DNA from: Oscillospiraceae bacterium
GTDB lineage: Bacteria; Bacillota_A; Clostridia; Oscillospirales; Oscillospiraceae
Assembly (NCBI GenBank): GCA_017516785.1
Contig: JAFXAV010000023.1
Location: 1-55,734, forward strand
DNA: 55,734 bases
Direction: 5' to 3'
Shown here: positions 24,030 through 31,696 of the stretch, piece after piece
Layout of the letters: the number at the start of each line of letters is the position of its first letter
How positions within the stretch are numbered: position 1 is the stretch's first letter
Made by a program: the position numbers and the translations under genes
The notes under the pieces: model-generated
What the model saw: only the letters and a program-made list of their open reading frames with translations
The model's database searches: none
What the model was told of the DNA's origin: nothing

Positions 24030-25238
24030 ATGGGTGAGAAAATTGCCTTAGGCTACCATACCTGTGTGGACTACGAGCTGATCTGGGATACCAAGGTAAT
24101 CGAAGAGCAGATCGTAGCATTTGACATCCATGCAGACGAACTGAAAATATCTCCTGAAGCGGATTCCGAGCGGGCCATCTGGGTCAGCGCTCTGGCTCAC
24201 CTGAAGGCAGGCATCGGCGGTGAAATCATCCCCGATGAAGCTCCCCTCTGCGAGGATTTCGCAAACCACTTTGACTACAAGATCACCATGGGCGGTACCG
24301 CAACCCGCGCTGCCATTGTTCTGGATAAGCTGGGTGTGGACTGTGTGCTGCAGACCAGCTGCTATAACAAGCACGTGGAGCGTCTGATTCCCAGCCATGT
24401 CCATGTTCTTCCCGGTGTTCCCGCCGATCACAACGATATCTATCCTCACGTGATCCTGCAGTGCGCAGGCGGCATCCGGATTCAGGCCAACGACATTGAT
24501 TTTGTCACTCCCAGAGAGAACCGGATCATGATCTCCAGAGACCTGGACAGCCTGAATACCCCCGTTCTGGTCAAGGAATTCGGCGAACTGATTTCCGATG
24601 CAGAAGTTTTCCTGCTGGGCTGCTTCAGCCAGGTCATCGATAAGGATGTTCTGGTTGAGACCATCGAAAAGACCAAGGCATTGCTTCAGTACCTGCCCGA
24701 GGATGCTTTCTTCGTGATGGAAGACGGTTGCTACGTCAAGAAAGATTTCCGCTACTATGTCCATGAGCATCTCGGTCCCTATACGAAGGTTCTCAGCATG
24801 AACGAGGACGAGATGCAGGAATACATCGGCAGACGAATCGATATTCTGAATGTTGATGCTGTCATCGAAGCGCTGGAAGAGGTTTATGCGGGTATCAGGA
24901 TTCCCATTCTGGTTGTCCATTCTGCCTCCTGGGCCCTGGCCTATGGCGAGAATGCCGACATGATGCTGCAGTCCCTCATCGGCGGCGTGACCATGTCCGC
25001 TACCCGCTTCCGCATCGGTGATGATGTGACCAAGGAACTCTACGAAGAGACCAAGACCATGGCTCCCAAGGCTGAAAGCATCGCTTTCTGCGAAGAGATT
25101 GAAAATCGTCTGGGTGAGAAGATCTGCATCGTTCCCTGCAAGGATCTGAGCCATGTGGAAAATCCCACTGTTGTCGGCCTCGGCGATTCCTTCGCCGGCG
25201 GTCTGCTGCCGGGTCTTCTGAAAGAAAACCGCGGTTAA
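24030..25238 (+). CDS. ADP-dependent sugar kinase (phosphofructokinase/glucokinase family, PF04587)
   Basis: 402 aa, ribokinase-like fold. The sequence has ITMGGTATRAAIVLDKLG in the sugar-binding half. The C-terminal catalytic loop is VVGLGDSFAGGLLPG, the ADP_PFK_GK version of the GxGD motif. LHS-like VVHSASWALAYG and GVTMSATRFR precede it. Archaeal members use ADP rather than ATP to phosphorylate glucose or fructose-6-phosphate. Bacterial members are less studied. Lying between two class II aldolases, this one probably makes the bisphosphate that they cleave. ADP use is inferred from family only. AAGGAG precedes the ATG. Confidence 0.82.
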   Translation: MGEKIALGYHTCVDYELIWDTKVIEEQIVAFDIHADELKISPEADSERAIWVSALAHLKAGIGGEIIPDEAPLCEDFANHFDYKITMGGTATRAAIVLDKLGVDCVLQTSCYNKHVERLIPSHVHVLPGVPADHNDIYPHVILQCAGGIRIQANDIDFVTPRENRIMISRDLDSLNTPVLVKEFGELISDAEVFLLGCFSQVIDKDVLVETIEKTKALLQYLPEDAFFVMEDGCYVKKDFRYYVHEHLGPYTKVLSMNEDEMQEYIGRRIDILNVDAVIEALEEVYAGIRIPILVVHSASWALAYGENADMMLQSLIGGVTMSATRFRIGDDVTKELYEETKTMAPKAESIAFCEEIENRLGEKICIVPCKDLSHVENPTVVGLGDSFAGGLLPGLLKENRG

Positions 25239-25255
25239 TTAGTAAGGAGATAGTT

Positions 25256-26113
25256 ATGTACGTAAACGTTAAAGATATTCTGAAGCTGGCTCACGAGCGC
25301 AACACCGCTGTCATCGGCTTTGTCTGCATGGACTACGTGATGGCAAGAACTGTTGTTCACGCCGCTGAAGCTACCAATACCCCCGCTCTGGTCATGCTGT
25401 ATCCTGAGCATGTCACCGTTCAGGGCACCACCGGGTTCAAAAAGTATGCCGCAATGGTCAAGGAACTGGCCGAGCAGGTCAAGGTTCCCATCGGCCTGCA
25501 CTGCGACCATGACTTCAGCTATGAGGCCGTTCTGAACACCGTCAACTGCGGTTTTGAATCCGTCATGATGGACGGCTCCATGCATGATCTGGACACCAAC
25601 ATCGCCATGACCAAGGCTGTCGTCGACAAACTCCATGAGATGGGCGTCTGTGTCGAAGGCGAAATCGGTCACGTCGGCGCTGCTGCCAACGTAGACAACG
25701 ACAAGGAAGACCTGTTCACCAAGCCCGACGCAGCCAAGAAGTTCTGCGAAGAGTCCGGTGTTGACTCCCTGGCTGTTTCCATCGGCAATGCCCACGGCGA
25801 GTACAAGGATACCCCCCATCTGGATATGGACCGCCTGGATGCCATCCATGCTGCCATTCCCGATGTGCCCCTGGTTCTCCATGGCGGCTCCGGTATTCCC
25901 GATGATCAGCTGCTGGTCGCCTTCTCCAAGGGCATCAACAAGTTCAATCTGGGCACCGATTACCTGCGCAACTACTTCAAGGCCGTTACTGAGTTCGTCG
26001 AAGAAAACGCAGAGAATCCCGATCCTGTCAAGATCATCAACATGCCCGCCTATGTTCAGGCAAAGCTGCAGCCCTACGTTGAAGAGCGCCTGAGAACTCT
26101 GTGCCACTTCTGA
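25256..26113 (+). CDS. Class II (zinc) ketose-bisphosphate aldolase, copy 2
   Basis: 285 aa, clearly divergent from the copy at 23099. Motifs: GLHCDHDFSYE (Asp and zinc His), SVMMDGSMHD, VEGEIGHVG, SIGNAHGEYKD (zinc His) and LVLHGGSGIPD (zinc His), then KFNLGTDYLRNYF. A Cys within HCDH and an insertion AANVDNDKED after the EGEIG motif distinguish it from copy 1. Both metal sites look intact, so both copies should be active, perhaps on different stereoisomers. It is the last gene of the operon, followed by a terminator at 26130. Confidence 0.9.
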   Translation: MYVNVKDILKLAHERNTAVIGFVCMDYVMARTVVHAAEATNTPALVMLYPEHVTVQGTTGFKKYAAMVKELAEQVKVPIGLHCDHDFSYEAVLNTVNCGFESVMMDGSMHDLDTNIAMTKAVVDKLHEMGVCVEGEIGHVGAAANVDNDKEDLFTKPDAAKKFCEESGVDSLAVSIGNAHGEYKDTPHLDMDRLDAIHAAIPDVPLVLHGGSGIPDDQLLVAFSKGINKFNLGTDYLRNYFKAVTEFVEENAENPDPVKIINMPAYVQAKLQPYVEERLRTLCHF

Positions 26114-26129
26114 TTTCTGAATGATATTT

Positions 26130-26171
26130 AAGGGAAAGATGCCAAAATTGGTATCTTTCCCTTTCTTTTTC
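26130..26171 (+). terminator. Terminator of the sugar ABC/aldolase operon
   Basis: AAGGGAAAGAT with GCC, and GGT with ATCTTTCCCTT, pair around 26130-26163 and are followed by TCTTTTT. Confidence 0.85.
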
Positions 26172-26194
26172 AATCCGCTCATAAAATTGCTTTT

Positions 26195-26223
26195 TTGTCT
26201 GTACGAAATCGGAAATCTATGAT
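26195..26223 (+). promoter_or_regulatory. Promoter and putative operator of the second RpiR gene
   Basis: TTGTCT (26195-26200), a 17-base spacer and TATGAT (26218-26223). Just downstream, ATACG (26236-26240) and CGTAT (26245-26249) form an inverted repeat inside AAATACGATTGCGTATG, a candidate autoregulatory site. Confidence 0.65.
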
Positions 26224-26266
26224 ATGATGAACCAAATACGATTGCGTATGCACAGCAGGAGGCCCT

Positions 26267-27112
26267 ATGACGGAACACACCACCGAAAAGACCGTTCTGG
26301 ATACCATCACATCCATGTACGACAAGATCTTCCAGGCAGAAAAGAAAGTTGCGGACTTCATTCTCAGCCACCCCGATGTGGCAGTAAATTCCAATGTTTC
26401 GGAACTTGCCAACCACAGCGGTGTCAGCGATGCCACAGTGGTCCGGCTTTGCAAGCACCTGGGTTATGACGGCTATTATCAGATGCGCCTGTTCCTGTCC
26501 CGTGATATTGGCCGGAATGCATCTTCCAGTGAAGCAGCAGTTACTGTCGACAACTCCGTTCAGAGTCTTTTCCGCATCATTGCGGAAAGCACCATGGCTA
26601 CCGCATCATCTGTCGATGAATCCACCCTGCAGGATGTTGTGGATCAGATACTCAAATCCGACATGGTTCATCTTGTAGCGGCAGGAAACACAACCAACCT
26701 CTGCATGGGATTCGGTCCCAGACTGGAACGTCTCGGTATCCGCTGCACCTACAACATGCTTCCCGAACACTACCTGCGCCACATCAACCTCGCCAAAAAA
26801 AACGATACCGTGCTGGCAATCTCCGGTTCCGGTACTTCCAAAAATGTGGTCAAAGCGTTGCAGATGGCCAAGGAAAAGAAACTGAAAACCATCGCCGTCA
26901 CAGGCTACCAGCACTCCCCTGTCTCCCGGATTGCGGATTACCTATTGCTCTCTTCCTCCGGAAAAAGAGGGCCTTCCAGCCTCTCTCAGACCTCTCAGCT
27001 GAATGAAATGATTATTCTGGAAGTTCTGTTTATGATGCTGGAATATGCCATTTCCAAGACTGACCGGCAGCCTCCCGAAGCGGAAATGCTGCTGTCCGAG
27101 TCCAAAATGTAA
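26267..27112 (+). CDS. RpiR-type regulator of the second sugar locus
   Basis: 281 aa. The N-terminal helix-turn-helix domain (about 1-80) contains AEKKVADFILSH and LANHSGVSDATVVRLCKHLG, a canonical RpiR recognition helix. The C-terminal SIS domain (about 115-260) has VHLVAAGNTTNLCMGFGPRL, VLAISGSGTSKNVVKAL and IAVTGYQHSPVSRIADYLL. It lies between the importer/aldolase operon and the isomerase/kinase operon and probably controls them in response to a sugar phosphate. A shared 10-base motif in both plus-strand promoters supports this weakly. GGAGG is close (4-5 bases) to the ATG. Confidence 0.92.
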   Translation: MTEHTTEKTVLDTITSMYDKIFQAEKKVADFILSHPDVAVNSNVSELANHSGVSDATVVRLCKHLGYDGYYQMRLFLSRDIGRNASSSEAAVTVDNSVQSLFRIIAESTMATASSVDESTLQDVVDQILKSDMVHLVAAGNTTNLCMGFGPRLERLGIRCTYNMLPEHYLRHINLAKKNDTVLAISGSGTSKNVVKALQMAKEKKLKTIAVTGYQHSPVSRIADYLLLSSSGKRGPSSLSQTSQLNEMIILEVLFMMLEYAISKTDRQPPEAEMLLSESKM

Positions 27113-27116
27113 CAAA

Positions 27117-27148
27117 AAAGAAGACATCCCGAAGGATGTCTTCTTTTT
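27117..27148 (+). terminator. Terminator of the second RpiR gene
   Basis: AAAGAAGACATCC (27117-27129) and GGATGTCTTCTTT (27134-27146) pair with a CGAA loop, followed by TT. Confidence 0.88.
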
Positions 27149-27163
27149 ATTGTCTAAAGAATA

Positions 27164-27196
27164 CCCCGGAAATCTTCCGACTTCCGGGGCCTTTTT
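27164..27196. terminator. Second hairpin between rpiR and the PfkB kinase gene
   Basis: CCCCGGAA (27164-27171) and TTCCGGGG (27182-27189) are followed by CCTTTTT on the plus strand. It probably backs up the previous terminator or ends the minus-strand kinase gene. Confidence 0.6.
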
Positions 27197-27203
27197 CTGT
27201 AAG

Positions 27204-28160
27204 TTACAGAGACTTCATCCGCTTCAGAATGACAGCCTTGTCCTGAATGCTGGGAATACCGCCGGAATGCTCGGTGGAAAGACTTGCGGAAGTGGTTGCA
27301 AAGCAACCAATGTAGGCAAGATCATCAGCAGTCAGTTCACAGATCGGCTTGTTCAGCTCCAGCAGACGGGATACGGCGCTGCCGCCGAAGATATCGCCGG
27401 CACCGGTGGTATCGATGGGCTTGACCTTGGGACCGGGAGCCTTACAGACAGCATTTGCGGTCTTTAAGTAGCAGCCATCGGGACCAAGAGTGACCATAGC
27501 CAGGCTGACGCCATACTCGTTCAGCAGCTTATCAGCGCCCTCTTCAGGAGTGCAGTTCCAGAGGAAATCCACCTCATCGTCGCTGATCTTGACCACATCA
27601 GCCTGATGGAGGCCCCAAAGGATCTGAGTCTTGGCTTCATCCTCACTCTTCCAGAGAGGCTTGCGGAGGTTGGGATCATAGGTGATCAGCTTGCCCTGCT
27701 CCTTGGCATAGGCAACGGCCTTCTGAGTGGTTGTGCGGACAGGCTCATCGGTAAGGCTCAGGGTGCCGAAATGGAAAACCTTAGTCTCGTCAATAATGGA
27801 CTTGTCCACTTCCTCCCAGCGCAGCTGGGTGTCGGCACCGGGCTTTCTCGCAAAGCTGAAGCTGCGGTCGCCAAACTCATCGAAGGTAACGAAAGCCAGG
27901 GTGGTGAACACATCGGGATCCACCACGATGCCCTTGGTCTCGATCCCCGCCTGGGTCAGAGTGCCCAGCAGCAGATGACCGAAAGCATCATCGCCGACCT
28001 TGCCCAGGAAAGCAGTCTTGGCACCGAATGCATTCAGAGCAGCCAGAAAATTACCGGGAGCACCGCCGGGATTGGCAGCCATGGTGGGATAACCGGCTTC
28101 ATCCACAGACTTGGAAGCAAAGTCAATGAGCAGTTCGCCCAATGCGATTACATCATACAT
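27204..28160 (-). CDS. PfkB-family sugar kinase (fructokinase-like)
   Basis: 318-aa ribokinase-fold kinase. The N-terminal signature is VIALGELLIDF with ANPGGAPGNFLAALNAFGA, typical of fructokinases. FLGKVGDDAFG follows. The C-terminal DTTGAGDIFGGSAV carries the catalytic Asp and anion hole. It phosphorylates a ketose with ATP, probably fructose to fructose-6-phosphate; xylulose or another ketose is possible. It lies 15 bases downstream of the lyxose/mannose isomerase gene, whose product would be its substrate. GGAG lies 8 bases before the ATG. Confidence 0.92.
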   Translation of the reverse strand: MYDVIALGELLIDFASKSVDEAGYPTMAANPGGAPGNFLAALNAFGAKTAFLGKVGDDAFGHLLLGTLTQAGIETKGIVVDPDVFTTLAFVTFDEFGDRSFSFARKPGADTQLRWEEVDKSIIDETKVFHFGTLSLTDEPVRTTTQKAVAYAKEQGKLITYDPNLRKPLWKSEDEAKTQILWGLHQADVVKISDDEVDFLWNCTPEEGADKLLNEYGVSLAMVTLGPDGCYLKTANAVCKAPGPKVKPIDTTGAGDIFGGSAVSRLLELNKPICELTADDLAYIGCFATTSASLSTEHSGGIPSIQDKAVILKRMKSL

Positions 28161-28175
28161 CGCGCTATCTCCTTA

Positions 28176-28865
28176 TCAGTCCTTAGCAGCAGGATACTCG
28201 TTGCAGAGCAGACGGTAGGGAGGCTCGTCCTCTTCGATTTCGGGGAAACGGCCGGCAGGAGGATTGAAACGGTTGTCAGTGTTATCGTCGTTGCACTGGC
28301 TGACTTCGCCCAGCAGAACGGGGCCGGTACCGGGTTCCACCTGGAAGTCATGATACATGTACTGCTTCACAAAAATGCTCTCACCGGGGGTCAGGCGGAC
28401 CTGAGTTCCGGCAGGAACGGTGAAGCTGCGGCCGTCCATCTGGACAGTGACATCGGATTCGTAGTCGATAGACTCATCAGGCAGGCTGTTGTAAACACGA
28501 ATCAGGCAGTTGCCGCCGCCGCGGTTGATGATATCCTCGGTCTTAAACCAGTGGAAATGGTTCATGGCGTACTGACCTTCCTTCAGGTACAGCAGCTTTT
28601 CGGCATAGACCTTGGGATACTTCTCGGGCATAGCCTGGCTGCCGTTGCGGATGGTGATCAGAGAGAAGCCGCAATGGTCGAAATCACCCTGACCGAAGTC
28701 AGTGATGTCCCAGCCCAGCATGCAGTCGCGGACTTCGTCGTACTCGTGGCCCTTTTCCTGCCACTCCTCGGGAGTAAAATGGCAGAAGGGAGGCAGGGAG
28801 AACTTGTACTCGTTCACCATTGCTTCCAGCTCTCTCAGAGCGGCATTGATTTCACTGCGTTTCAT
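28176..28865 (-). CDS. D-lyxose/D-mannose ketol-isomerase (cupin, YdaE family)
   Basis: 229 aa, small cupin isomerase. Opening blocks LPPFCHFTPEEW and MLGWDITDFGQGDF, then YLKEGQYAMNHFHWFKTEDI, where the two His and the Glu are metal ligands. GGGNCLIRVYNS and the later KQYMYHDFQVEPGTGPVLLGEVS (split here as KQYMYHDF and VLLGEVS) carry the fourth ligand His. Characterised relatives convert D-lyxose to D-xylulose and D-mannose to D-fructose with Mn2+. GGAGG lies 8 bases before the ATG. It is the first gene of a two-gene operon with the PfkB kinase. Confidence 0.88.
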   Translation of the reverse strand: MKRSEINAALRELEAMVNEYKFSLPPFCHFTPEEWQEKGHEYDEVRDCMLGWDITDFGQGDFDHCGFSLITIRNGSQAMPEKYPKVYAEKLLYLKEGQYAMNHFHWFKTEDIINRGGGNCLIRVYNSLPDESIDYESDVTVQMDGRSFTVPAGTQVRLTPGESIFVKQYMYHDFQVEPGTGPVLLGEVSQCNDDNTDNRFNPPAGRFPEIEEDEPPYRLLCNEYPAAKD

Positions 28866-28893
28866 AAATTTTACCTCCTATAGGTTTTTTATT

Positions 28894-28922
28894 ATCATAC
28901 CACAGGAACCTTAATTATTCAA
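28894..28922 (-). promoter_or_regulatory. Promoter of the isomerase-kinase operon
   Basis: On the minus strand, TTGAAT (28922-28917), a 17-base spacer and TATGAT (28899-28894), preceded by TGTGG. Confidence 0.7.
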
Positions 28923-28927
28923 CAAGA

Positions 28928-28956
28928 AATGCAGGAAAGATGAACTTTCCTGCATT
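28928..28956 (-). terminator. Terminator of the ferredoxin-type operon
   Basis: AATGCAGGAAAG (28928-28939) and CTTTCCTGCATT (28945-28956) form a perfect 12-bp stem. The minus-strand tail is TTCTTGTT, only moderately U-rich. Confidence 0.75.
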
Positions 28957-28959
28957 GTT

Positions 28960-29394
28960 TTATTGGGACATTTTTGAAGCTGCATCGCTCATTTCCTGTG
29001 CAACGGGGCGAAGATCTTCGGCAGAATAATCCTCCATTCCCACAACAATCAGGCCCTTGTAAAACAGCACTTGATCCGCATTTTCCTGGGAATGTGCCAG
29101 CTGCTGAAGGCTCTTCAGAATCTGCATTTTCAGGCAGCAAACTTCTTCATCGGCTTTCTGGAGCTCTGCAAAATCAAAGTAAGCTGTTCTGCCGCAGGGA
29201 TTTGCGCAGGCAAAGCAGCCGGGCACCATCTTCCGCTTCTCTTCATCAATTTTTTCAAGAATTTGGTTATCCGAAGATGTCAACGCCTCAATGATGACAG
29301 CCGTGACATCCTCAGAAATCAGATGCTCATTTCCGTCCGTGGCTCTGGCAAGGCCAATGAGCGCACCGATCACTTTTTCATTGATTTCATCCAT
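28960..29394 (-). CDS. Small Cys-motif protein next to ferredoxin-type gene (unknown)
   Basis: About 144 aa, no family recognised with confidence. It is mainly helical, with a central cysteine group GCFACANPCGRTAYFDF (CxxCxxxC) near residues 58-75 and a later Cys pair in EEVCCLKM. The group resembles the N-terminal iron-sulfur motif of hydroxylamine reductase (Hcp), but the rest does not, and the protein is far too short to be Hcp. Metal or Fe-S binding is inference. The ATG at 29394 was chosen; a TTG at 29400 is possible. The start almost touches the stop of the ferredoxin-type gene, implying coupling. Confidence 0.65.
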   Translation of the reverse strand: MDEINEKVIGALIGLARATDGNEHLISEDVTAVIIEALTSSDNQILEKIDEEKRKMVPGCFACANPCGRTAYFDFAELQKADEEVCCLKMQILKSLQQLAHSQENADQVLFYKGLIVVGMEDYSAEDLRPVAQEMSDAASKMSQ

Positions 29395-29400
29395 GGTCAA

Positions 29401-30033
29401 TCATCCCATAATTCGGCCGTCAGGGGCAATCACAACCACATGGAGGGGAATATTCTTACCGCTGGCAGCAATGGCATTCTTCACCGCAAAGGGCAAGCCG
29501 CCGCAGCAGGGCACCGTCATGCGGGTCACAGTGATGCTTCTGATGTCGTTATTCTTAAAGATTTCCGTCAGCTTTTCTACATAGTTCACGGCATCCAGCT
29601 TGGGGCAACCGATAAGGGTGATGCGGTTCTTCATAAAGGCGTTATGGAAATTGCCGTAGGAAAAAGCGGTGCAGTCTGCGGCAATCAGCAGGTCAGCGCC
29701 ACTAAAATAAGGGGCGTTCACAGGGACCAGTTTCAGCTGAATGGGGAAATTGTTCAGCTCACAGGGGATATTGCCTAAGTTAGCAGCAGGAGTCTTGTCC
29801 TTCTTGGCAGCAAGAACAGCAGCTTCATTGTATGCAGGCGCTTCCCGCTCTTCGAAGGAAATGGCGTTCATGGGACATGCGGGGAGGCAGTCGCCCAGGC
29901 CGTCGCAGTAGTCCTCACGGAGGAGCTGTGCCTTGCCATCCACGATGCCGATGGTGCCTTCATGACAGGCGCTGGCGCAGAGACCGCAACCGTTGCACCG
30001 CTCTTTATTGATGGTAATGATTCTTCTGATCAT
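29401..30033 (-). CDS. 4Fe-4S ferredoxin-type protein with C-terminal Cys domain
   Basis: 210 aa. The N-terminal ~60 residues form a bacterial ferredoxin domain: CNGCGLCASACH for the first cluster and CDGLGDCLPACP for the second. The C-terminal ~110 residues include LLIAADCTAFSYG, ITLIGCPKLD and VPCCGGLPFAVKNAI, a second conserved Cys-bearing domain seen in anaerobe proteins of this type. Function is unknown; electron transfer or redox sensing is likely. AGGAG lies 8 bases before the ATG. It is divergent from a Crp/Fnr regulator with a palindrome between them, so it is probably the regulator's target. Confidence 0.85.
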   Translation of the reverse strand: MIRRIITINKERCNGCGLCASACHEGTIGIVDGKAQLLREDYCDGLGDCLPACPMNAISFEEREAPAYNEAAVLAAKKDKTPAANLGNIPCELNNFPIQLKLVPVNAPYFSGADLLIAADCTAFSYGNFHNAFMKNRITLIGCPKLDAVNYVEKLTEIFKNNDIRSITVTRMTVPCCGGLPFAVKNAIAASGKNIPLHVVVIAPDGRIMG

Positions 30034-30067
30034 AGTGTGTTCTCCTTTATTCTGTCGGATTGATTCA

Positions 30068-30096
30068 TTGACTTTATGGCAATATGATACTATACT
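30068..30096 (+). promoter_or_regulatory. Promoter of the Crp/Fnr regulator
   Basis: TTGACT (30068-30073), a 17-base spacer and TATACT (30091-30096). Confidence 0.75.
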
Positions 30097-30110
30097 GAGT
30101 GTATTATGTA

Positions 30111-30126
30111 TGTTGAATTTTCAACA
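30111..30126. promoter_or_regulatory. Crp/Fnr-type palindromic operator
   Basis: TGTTGAATTTTCAACA is a perfect 16-base palindrome of half-site TGTTGAA. It lies about +8 to +24 of the regulator transcript, suited to autorepression. It is also about 36-41 bases upstream of a plausible minus-strand start for the ferredoxin-type operon, suited to activation. FNR-family boxes have related TTGA-N-TCAA symmetry. Confidence 0.7.
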
Positions 30127-30139
30127 AAAGGTGATATCA

Positions 30140-30802
30140 ATGAAAAAATACAATGAAATCCTACAGCGCTCTCCCCTCTTTGACGGTATCCGTATGGATG
30201 ACCTCGCCGCCATGCTCTGCTGCATCGGCGGACACACCGTAACCGCCGCCAAGGGACAGCCAATCTTTCAGGAGGGGGATCCTGCCACCCATGTGGGAAT
30301 GGTGCTTTCCGGCGCAGTCCGGATGATTCGGGAGGATTACTACGGAAACCGAAGCATTGTGGCCCACATCGAGCCTTCAGAGCTTTTCGGAGAGTCCTAC
30401 GCCTGTGCTGGTATCTCTTCCCTGCCGGTCAGCATCGTAGCAGACGAGGACAGTACCATATTGCTGATGGACTGCCGCCGCATCACCACCACCTGCTGCA
30501 ATGCCTGTGAATTCCACAACCGGATCATCTTCAATCTGCTGAAGCTGGTTGCCACCAAAAATCTGGTTTTCGATCAAAAAATCCAGGTCACATCCAAACG
30601 AACCACTCGGGAAAAACTGATGGCATACCTTCTGACCCAGGCCAAAATCCAGGGAAGCAGCAGTTTTCTGATTCCCTATGACCGTCAGGAACTGGCGGAT
30701 TATCTGGAGGTGGATCGAAGCGGTCTTTCAGCCCAAATCAGCAAGCTGCGCCGGGAAGGTATTCTTGAAAGCAAAAAGAATCGGTTTACACTACTGGATT
30801 AA
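30140..30802 (+). CDS. Crp/Fnr family transcriptional regulator
   Basis: 220 aa. The N-terminal cyclic-nucleotide-binding-like beta roll spans about 1-125 (FQEGDPATHVGMVLSGAVRM, IEPSELFGESYACAGI). The C-terminal winged helix is YDRQELADYLEVDRSGLSAQ followed by ISKLRREGIL. No N-terminal Fnr-type Cys cluster is visible, so the signal is unclear. Hcp-regulon and nitrosative-stress regulators have this build. The start at 30140 has AAGGTGA nearby; the frame is open further upstream but across the promoter. Its stop overlaps the patatin gene stop by 4 bases, convergent. Confidence 0.88.
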   Translation: MKKYNEILQRSPLFDGIRMDDLAAMLCCIGGHTVTAAKGQPIFQEGDPATHVGMVLSGAVRMIREDYYGNRSIVAHIEPSELFGESYACAGISSLPVSIVADEDSTILLMDCRRITTTCCNACEFHNRIIFNLLKLVATKNLVFDQKIQVTSKRTTREKLMAYLLTQAKIQGSSSFLIPYDRQELADYLEVDRSGLSAQISKLRREGILESKKNRFTLLD

Positions 30803-31644
30803 CCCAGATATGCAAGAATCTCATCCATTCGCTCTTCAGCAATCCGTCGGCCGATATCATAGGCTTTCTTCAGCTTGGCAGGATTTTTTTCCGTTCTTGC
30901 AACGGGAAGTTTCGCATCCGGACGGATAACCAGAAGCTTCCCTGCCCGCTCCTGCTGAGAGATGTAGGCAAGGGTTTCATTGTAAACCCGATGGCGGTTT
31001 TCAAGCAGCTCCACCAGCTTGGGGTAATGCCGGTATTTCATCCGGATCAGGGGCATCATCTCATTTTTCTTTTTGAAATAGATCTTCGGCTGGGTCAGAA
31101 CGGCGATATTGCGGTCATAGCCAAGGCTTTCCATGAACTTCACCGGAATCGAATCAGCCACACCGCCATCCAGCAGTTTCATCCCCTCGATTTCCACAAT
31201 TTCAGACACCATGGGCATGGAAGCGGATGCCCGGATCCAGTCAAATCCGTGGTCTTCGAAGCCTTCGTATTTCCGGTAGACAGGCACTCCCCTTTCGATG
31301 TCGGTGCAGACAACATAGAATTCCATGGGATTGGTCTGATAGGTGTCGAAATCGAACGGGTCATGGATCAGAGGTACTTCCGTATAGCAGAAATCTGTAT
31401 TGTAAAGATTGCCGCTGGTAACCAGAGAGTACAGACTGCAGTACCGCTTATCGCCGCAGAAGCGCATATTATACCGGATTGCCCTTCCAATTTGACAGGA
31501 TTTATAGTTGCAGCCGAAGCAGGCACCGGCGGAAACACCAACGGCACCATCCAGTTCAATTCCCTGCTCCATCATCACATCCAGAACGCCGGCTGTAAAC
31601 ATACCGCGCATTGCGCCGCCTTCCAGAATCAGTCCTTTTTTCAT
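30799..31644 (-). CDS. Patatin-like phospholipase
   Basis: 281 aa. The oxyanion motif is LILEGGAMRGMFTAGVLD at the N-terminus, the nucleophile elbow is GVSAG (GxSxG), and the catalytic Asp is in LLDGGVADSIPV, so the Ser-Asp dyad is complete. Close bacterial relatives (YjjU-like, RssA-like) are cytoplasmic or membrane-associated lipases. The natural substrate is unknown. GGAG lies 8 bases before ATG 31644. A GTG at 31653 is in frame but abuts the ribosome site. Confidence 0.9.
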   Translation of the reverse strand: MKKGLILEGGAMRGMFTAGVLDVMMEQGIELDGAVGVSAGACFGCNYKSCQIGRAIRYNMRFCGDKRYCSLYSLVTSGNLYNTDFCYTEVPLIHDPFDFDTYQTNPMEFYVVCTDIERGVPVYRKYEGFEDHGFDWIRASASMPMVSEIVEIEGMKLLDGGVADSIPVKFMESLGYDRNIAVLTQPKIYFKKKNEMMPLIRMKYRHYPKLVELLENRHRVYNETLAYISQQERAGKLLVIRPDAKLPVARTEKNPAKLKKAYDIGRRIAEERMDEILAYLG

Positions 31645-31696
31645 AGTGATCACTCCAAAATTTAATTTGATCCCATTATATCACATAATCAGCCGC

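Noticed and set aside
23099..28865. Reading the isomerase, kinase and aldolase set as a sulfoquinovose pathway
   Set aside because: The pattern isomerase-PfkB-class II aldolase also occurs in sulfoglycolysis, but I see no sulfoquinovosidase, sulfolactaldehyde enzyme or sulfonate exporter. A plain ketose route explains the genes.
28960..29394. Calling the small Cys-motif protein a hydroxylamine reductase
   Set aside because: Only the Cys spacing of one short motif is similar. The protein is less than a third of the length of Hcp and lacks the hybrid-cluster ligands.
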